A stretch of DNA of 64,000 nt from Hofstenia miamia (lineage: Eukaryota; Xenacoelomorpha; Acoela; Hofsteniidae). The stretch covers positions 1,137,019 to 1,201,018 of the forward strand of contig CABFPE010000038.1 of the NCBI GenBank assembly GCA_900660155.1. The letters are read 5' to 3'. The position numbers and the translations under genes are program-made. The notes under the pieces were generated by a model. The model saw only the letters and a list, made by a program, of their open reading frames with translations, ran no database searches and had not been told where the DNA came from. Position 1 is the first letter of the stretch. Every line of letters starts with the position of its first letter. Shown here piece by piece: positions 59,061 through 64,000 of this stretch.

Positions 59061-59477
59061 AATTCTCTTTTGTAGTATTCCAGAAGGGCAATGTGTTTGT
59101 TGGTTTTGGATGTTGCATACAGGACACCACTTTCAGTAAGTAGCCATTTGTGTTTATTGAAATATTTTTTTGCAGGTTGTTATCAGTTTCTTTTTGTTTT
59201 TCAATTTTATTGATGATTTCATGCAGAATGATATCATTATGCTGTGCTTCTGCTATTTCCTCTCTTCACATATTGATATTACCTACATAGGTTTGCCATT
59301 TTTGTCCATATTGATGTCTGTAAATTGTTTGTACTGGTTTCTGGGAATGAAGTTGAAATTGACCTTTTTACACTCTGGTTTTTTCAACTCTCTTTGGTAT
59401 TGTAGGAGAGCTGTCCATAGATCTGCATTGTTGTGTAGTCTTCATTTTTGATGGGTTATGAAAAAAGGTGAAATAAC

Positions 59478-59734
59478 NTTTTAGCTTACATTTGTATCTT
59501 ATCTTAATTCTTCATAAAGCTATAATCAAAGGCAGGGTCATTTCACTTGTTTTACAACCAACAGCCTGCAGTTCCTCTTTACATAATTCTATCGATTTAG
59601 CAATTTTGTCAATTAACGGGTTCTTCAATTACAAATCGTTATATCTTGTTTTGAAATTTAAATCTGTTGGTTGTTGTGTTGTCATTAACATTTTATTGTA
59701 ATGAAACACATCAAAGAGGCACGAGAGAAATCTN
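59478..59734. other. 255-bp segment between two single-N joins
   Basis: N at 59478 and 59734. The 53 bp before the first N (59425-59477) are repeated right after the second N (59735-59787). Without the inserted piece the element would read through, so the 255 bp are probably a misplaced contig or an allelic fragment. Confidence 0.8.
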
Positions 59735-60319
59735 GCATTGTTGTGTAGTCTTCATTTTTGATGGGTTATGAAAAAAGGTGAAATAACTTAGATACTCAAT
59801 CCATCAAGCTATTATTTTGGATCAATCCCCTGAATATTTTTTCAACCAGCATGAGCTGTTGTTGTCTGTGCAGACTGTGAAAGATTTTTTGCCAATGAGA
59901 GAGTGTTGGAAGGTTGTTAGTGATTCCACCAAAGCTAGAATTTCCAATTTTGTGGCTTTGTAATTAAGTTCTGTGGTCCTTAACTTTCATGAGAAGTACT
60001 GAATGGGTTTTTCTTCTCCATTTTGTATTTGACTTAAGGTTGCTCTGATTGCAACTTGCATCAATGTCTAGAATGAATGTGTCAGTGGCATTTGGGCAAT
60101 TTAGCATCAGAATTTGTTTCATAAATTTCTTCAGATTATCAAGCTCTTGTTGCTGTTTCCAGCTCTATTCAAAGTCTTGTTTTCCTTTGAGGAGATTCAA
60201 CATGTTGTGTGTTTTTTCTGCCAGGTTGGGGATGAACATATGGTAGTAGTTAATAAATCCCTGGATTCATTGCTGATCATTTTGTTTCTCAGAGGTTGGA
60301 TCTTAGTTGTTTTGTGTTA

Positions 60320-60950
60320 TCTTTAATTTTGATGTTTCCAGGCTGGATAATTCTGCCAAGGAATGTCACCTTTTTTCATTGCAAAGGAGCACTTTTTTGC
60401 ATTGATGTGTAACCCAGCATTATATAGTAGGTTTAATATTCTACTTAATTTATTGCAATGCTCTTCAATTGTCAAGGATGAGATCAGAATGTCATCAATA
60501 CATGCAGCTATACCATCTTCTATTTTAGGTTGTTTGTAGAGCAGCACTTTCATAACATAATGTTGGAAGGTTCCAGGAGCATTGCAGAGGCCAAGGACCA
60601 TAGATAACCATTCAAACAGTCCATATGGAGTGATGAATGCTGTTTTCTCAATGTCAGACTCTCACATGGGAACTTGCCAGTATGCCTTGCAAAGGTTTAT
60701 TGTGGAAAGAACTGTGTTCTGTGCTGCTCAATATAGAATCGCATTGATGAGAGGAAGAGGGTAAGTGTCTTTTTTTGTTATGTCATTTAACATATAATAA
60801 ACAATGCATAAATGGTGTTTGTTGCCTTGTTTAACAAAAACAGTAGGTGAGGCATATGGGCTTTTGCTTTTTTAATTATTCTGTTATTTAGTAGTTCACT
60901 GATGGTTCATGAATATTCATCTTGAAGGTGTTGAGGCACTCTGTGGCAAT
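60320..60950 (-). pseudogene. Reverse transcriptase of the LTR element
   Basis: Words in order: SPYASPTVFVKQGNKHHLC, KDTYPLP, TAFITPYGLFEW, MVLGLCNAPGTFQHYV and ACIDDILISS. The last corresponds to the catalytic YxDD block, here with CIDD in place of the usual Y/F-x-DD. Stops interrupt the first half. RNase H would lie at about 59740-60320, where only weak remains can be read. Confidence 0.85.
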
Positions 60951-61023
60951 GTTGGCAAATTGGTTTGTCTGAATTTGTGTTGATTTTGTGTTAAATGCCT
61001 ACTGCCTTGCCAACACTAATTTC

Positions 61024-61830
61024 TCAGTTGTTGAATATAGCAGCATTTTTCTTGAGTACTGAATTAATGTTTTCAATTTGGTAACTTGTTAGATGAGGAT
61101 GAGTCTCTTTAGAAATTTTTGGAAGGTTGTTGTTGAAATTCTCCTTGTCTTTTGCTGTGTTGCATAGAAGAATTTCACTGGACTTCATAACAAACTTTTC
61201 AATTGGAATGCTGATAATTGTGAGTTGATTTGGTGATAAACTTATCACTTTTATTTAGGTTTGTGGTGATCCCTTGGCCATCCTTTACAGTGCAGATGTT
61301 GCTCAGAAGTATTATCTTTTTTGAGTTGATGCTGTATTGGTTAGATATTATGTAGTCTCTATTTATTGACGGCTTTGTTTTGATTTTTTTTAATTGCCAA
61401 TAGTTTGGTTCTACTCTTAGATTTTCAGTCAGTGTGAACTCTAGGGAAGCTGCATTTGCAGTTCATAAGGAGACTCTAATGTTGTCTTCCTGTATTGTAA
61501 GAGTTTTTGATGAGTAGTTGATCTCACAATTGTTTTTGGATTAAAAATCCCTTCATAATATCATCTCATATGGTAGAGGTTGAATGGGGGTGTTGATGTG
61601 AAGATGTCATGTTCAAATTTAATGTGTTGTATAGTTATCAGAACTTTTCTTACAACTCCTTTTATGTTGATATAGTCGCCAGAGGCATTAATTAATCTTG
61701 ATTCATCTTTCTGGATGTTTAATTGTGTTGATCCTATTTTGTTGGCACAAGTATCAGGCATTAAGGTGATGGAGGCTCTGGTATCAACTGTGGCTTTGAT
61801 GTTTATGCTGTTAATTATTAATGGGATGAG
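61024..61830 (-). pseudogene. Aspartic protease and pre-RT region of the LTR element
   Basis: KATVDTRASITLMPD near 61760-61805 is the retroviral-type aspartic protease active site, with Arg in place of the Gly of DTGA. An open block of 66 codons follows at 61561-61761. The block at 61024-61248 (LTIISIPIEKFVMKS, then HLTSYQIENINSVLKK) is the usual lead-in to RT. Frames are broken. Confidence 0.7.
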
Positions 61831-61893
61831 TTTTTTCTAGGAGGTTTGTAATTATAAGACATTCCTCATTACCATTTAGGGCCAGTGCCCTTT

Positions 61894-63153
61894 TTAGTTT
61901 AAATTTTCATCTTTGGATTGATTTACCATTTCTTCTGCATCCTTTGCACTGTAGAATCCATCATTTTTGACGGCATAGATTATTGTGTTGCAATCAGGTT
62001 TGGTGTATCCCTGTTGACCACATTGTTTGCATCTGATTTTTTCCATGTTTACTGGCCTCTCTTTTATTAATTTTTCTGTTTCTGTATTTGACTCATGGTT
62101 GGAATCAATATGTTCCACTTGAGCTTTGGACTCCTAGTTCTTTTTGTATCCTTTTGTTATTTTCTAATGATAACTGGATGTTTATGAATTTGTTTATTAA
62201 TGTTGTGATTGAGTCTTCAATGTTGCACTTATTTTCAAAGCGTCTTCTAAATAGGGGGGATATTCCAGCATGAATATAAAAATATAGGTCTTGTTTGTAA
62301 TAACGACCTTCCTCAACTGATAGTTCCAATAGTCTATTAATTTGTAGATGTATTTGGTGATATCATCATCTTCACACATTTTGCAGTTGTATAGAAGCAT
62401 GCAATATTGCTTTCTTGTGTTCAAATTGTTAAATTGAGCAGCAACAGCATTAATTAATTTATTGTAGTCCATTTTTTGTTCAGGTTCTAGATTCATGTAG
62501 ACACAGAGCTTTTTCCTTTAAGTACAGAGGTAACTGGGAACAACCATTTTCCTTTGTGCCCCCTTGTTGAGCAACATAAATTTTGAACAGAACTAACCAT
62601 TCTGGAAATGTTTGAGCATTATTGTTGATTTTCTCTTTAAAGTATTGGGGGATTTTGGAAATTTTGAGATCTGGTAACATTGATTTTCGTTTTTTGATGT
62701 TAGTGGTAAATGCCTGGTGTGGAGTTGGCATATCACTTTCATCAGAGGCATGTCTGATTTTGTTTGTCAAGAATTTAGGTTTAGGTAATAGTGCCTTTGG
62801 TCTCTGTGGAGTAACCACAGGAGATTAGGTGAGACTGTCTACAACATTTGTAGTAGAATTTTGTGTAGTGGTATTGTTGGGGTGTTTGCTTTGATCATAT
62901 TAATTTCATTTCTGAGATCTGTTATGTCTTGGTGAAATAGCACTTGTTGGGTATTGAGCATGTTGGAGATCTGGGAAAGTAATCTGTCTTCATTTATTTG
63001 GGTATTGGATTGGAGGGTGGTTATTGGTACCATTAATGAGAGTTGTTTCTCTAGTTTTTACATTTGTTCTTGCATTTCAAGAATAACATTAATTAACTGA
63101 GTTTTGGTCTTTGTTGTTTGATGTTGAGCTTCTAGTGAATTTTCATTAGTCAT
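61894..63153 (-). pseudogene. Gag of the LTR element
   Basis: The likely start is the Met at 63153. Blocks follow: a coiled-coil-like stretch (62839-63033), a basic segment and capsid start (62480-62818), and capsid (62197-62496, with YNKLINAVAAQFNNLNTRKQ). The final block, at 61894-62118, carries a degenerate zinc knuckle CKQCGQQGYTKPDC, in which the His of C-C-H-C is replaced by Tyr. Several stops and frameshifts are present. Confidence 0.7.
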
Positions 63154-63397
63154 ATATAAATAATTTTCAATATTGAAAGAAAGAATTGGGGTAAACCTGA
63201 GAGCAATGGAATTTTCCTTTTTCATCATGTCAAAGTTACTTCCAAAAAATGAAAGACTATAGCGTGCTTTATCTGGTAATTGTAATTTGATGGAGATAAA
63301 TAAAAATAACAATAACTTACAGAATAGTTGTGGTTGATTTTCAATAAAGAAATAGTATAAGAAAAAGTAAAAACTAGTTTTGGATCCATGTCCTTTG

Positions 63398-63415
63398 AAT
63401 GTTATTGGGTCGCCA
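63398..63415 (-). promoter_or_regulatory. Primer-binding site of the LTR element
   Basis: Directly inside the 5' LTR, the minus strand reads TGGCGACCCAATAACATT. Starting with TGG just after the LTR's terminal CA is the standard position and form of a tRNA primer site. I did not identify the tRNA. Confidence 0.7.
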
Positions 63416-63955
63416 TGTAGCATTGACTGGTTTAGTGTTATAGTAGTATTAGAACACAAATATTGAGCATGTGAGACAGAAATTACACATTAACCTGCGA
63501 GTAGAGTTTGTCACTAGAACTTTGTGGCCAAAGCTGAAGTGAATCGTCACAGCCATTGAATTTGAGGTTAATGATAAACACTGTCAAATAGAATCATCAA
63601 ATTTGTGGAAGAACCAGACGAAAGATCGCAAGGTTGCTGCTCTTAGACGCCCTCAGACCTACCCCAGTTTTTCCCCAAAACGAAACAAATTTAGCTAGAC
63701 ATAACTATTTTGCGAGAGAAAATGAATAAGAAACCAAATGCTATGAAGCAAAAGTTTTATTGCAAATGCGTACAAAAAATTCCCTAGTATCAACAATTGA
63801 AAATAATTATAAACATTAACAGGTACTGGTGGCAGAAGACAATTGGTGGGAATTTACAAATTTAAATATAAAAATCAAAATGGTAGCAGTACACAGTTTT
63901 CGGGAATTTTCACCCAAATAGTAATGGTTGAAGTTTAAAAGAAGAGAACGCTGCT

Positions 63956-63958
<3 letters not shown>
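63416..63958 (-). repeat. 5' LTR (right copy)
   Basis: 543 bp from TGTAGCATTGACTGG to GAACGCTGCTACA, with perfect 6-bp terminal inverted repeats TGTAGC/GCTACA. Confidence 0.9.

Positions 63959-63989
<31 letters not shown>
63959..63989. repeat. (TA)n microsatellite at the right LTR
   Basis: About 15 units, directly abutting the LTR; counterpart of 53662-53700. Confidence 0.95.
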
Positions 63990-63990
<1 letters not shown>

Positions 63991-64000
63991 GTTGTATTTA

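Larger units (their letters stand above)
53701..63958 (-). mobile_element. Ty3/gypsy-type LTR retrotransposon, decayed, about 10.3 kb
   Basis: Two LTRs in direct orientation bound the element. The right one starts TGTAGC and ends GCTACA. Reading right to left, the order is LTR, primer-binding site, Gag, protease, reverse transcriptase, integrase, a further unidentified region, LTR. Protease-RT-integrase order is the Ty3/gypsy order. (TA)n sequence lies against both outer edges, so it inserted within a TA microsatellite and the 4-6 bp target duplication cannot be separated from the repeat. The LTRs have diverged noticeably from each other, and every coding domain is broken by stops or frameshifts, so the insertion is old and inactive. 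Two single-N joins interrupt the pol region. Confidence 0.88.

Noticed and set aside
1-64000. CRISPR arrays, operons or bacterial-type systems
   Set aside because: No regularly spaced repeats and no gene clusters. Spliced genes and animal transposons show this is eukaryotic nuclear DNA.
1-64000. tRNA, rRNA or snRNA genes
   Set aside because: Scanned by eye for B-box-like GGTTCGAATCC and paired ends. Candidates such as GGTTCAAATTCC near 49274 lack a matching cloverleaf.

Overview
The window is AT-rich animal nuclear DNA. It has spliced genes with GT-AG introns of about 0.2 to 10 kb, long stretches with no gene, many (TA)n tracts, and remains of most classes of animal transposable element. Nothing in it is bacterial. 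The FHL-type LIM protein and the mitochondrial ribosomal protein L16 identify a metazoan. The divergent L16, the AT bias and the transposon mix (piggyBac, mariner, hAT-like, LINE, Penelope-like, Ty3/gypsy) suggest an invertebrate, but I cannot place the phylum.

Layout. 1-6.2 kb: two copies of a decayed piggyBac element with shared flanking DNA, separated by a LINE 3' end and a one-base gap. 6.2-13.1 kb: no gene, apart from a Penelope-like reverse transcriptase relic near 9.0-9.4 kb. 13.1-18.0 kb: a frame-broken coding stretch on the minus strand, head to head with a three-exon MRPL16 gene (13789-17966, plus strand). 18-27.1 kb: mostly non-coding, with a repeat cluster near 19.3-20.0 kb, one possible exon near 21.5 kb and a small hAT-like element at 23.3 kb. 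27.1-46.96 kb: five exons of a four-and-a-half-LIM (FHL) gene on the plus strand; the 5' end is missing and there is an unusual low-complexity C-terminal tail. Its introns hold a hAT-like MITE with a perfect 8-bp target duplication, a 2.9-kb decayed DNA transposon, other repeats, and a sequence duplication that looks like an assembly artefact. 48-52.1 kb: piggyBac and mariner relics, and a mariner-type inverted-repeat element containing a 5'-truncated LINE and a 630-base gap. 52.5-53.5 kb: a compact Penelope-like insertion with a GIY-YIG domain, a 13-bp target duplication and an inverted copy of its own 3' end. 53.7-63.96 kb: a minus-strand Ty3/gypsy-type LTR retrotransposon of about 10.3 kb sitting in a (TA)n tract. 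It is decayed throughout and has about 3.4 kb of unidentified sequence after integrase.

The two host genes are unrelated housekeeping or structural genes: MRPL16 acts in the mitochondrial ribosome, and FHL proteins are protein-protein adaptors. No operon-like logic links them. I did not find a convincing new multi-gene system. The most interesting structures are the Penelope-like insertion, the piggyBac pair with subterminal palindromes and a possible intron, and the FHL C-terminal extension. Several repeats bounded by single N characters should be treated as probable assembly artefacts.
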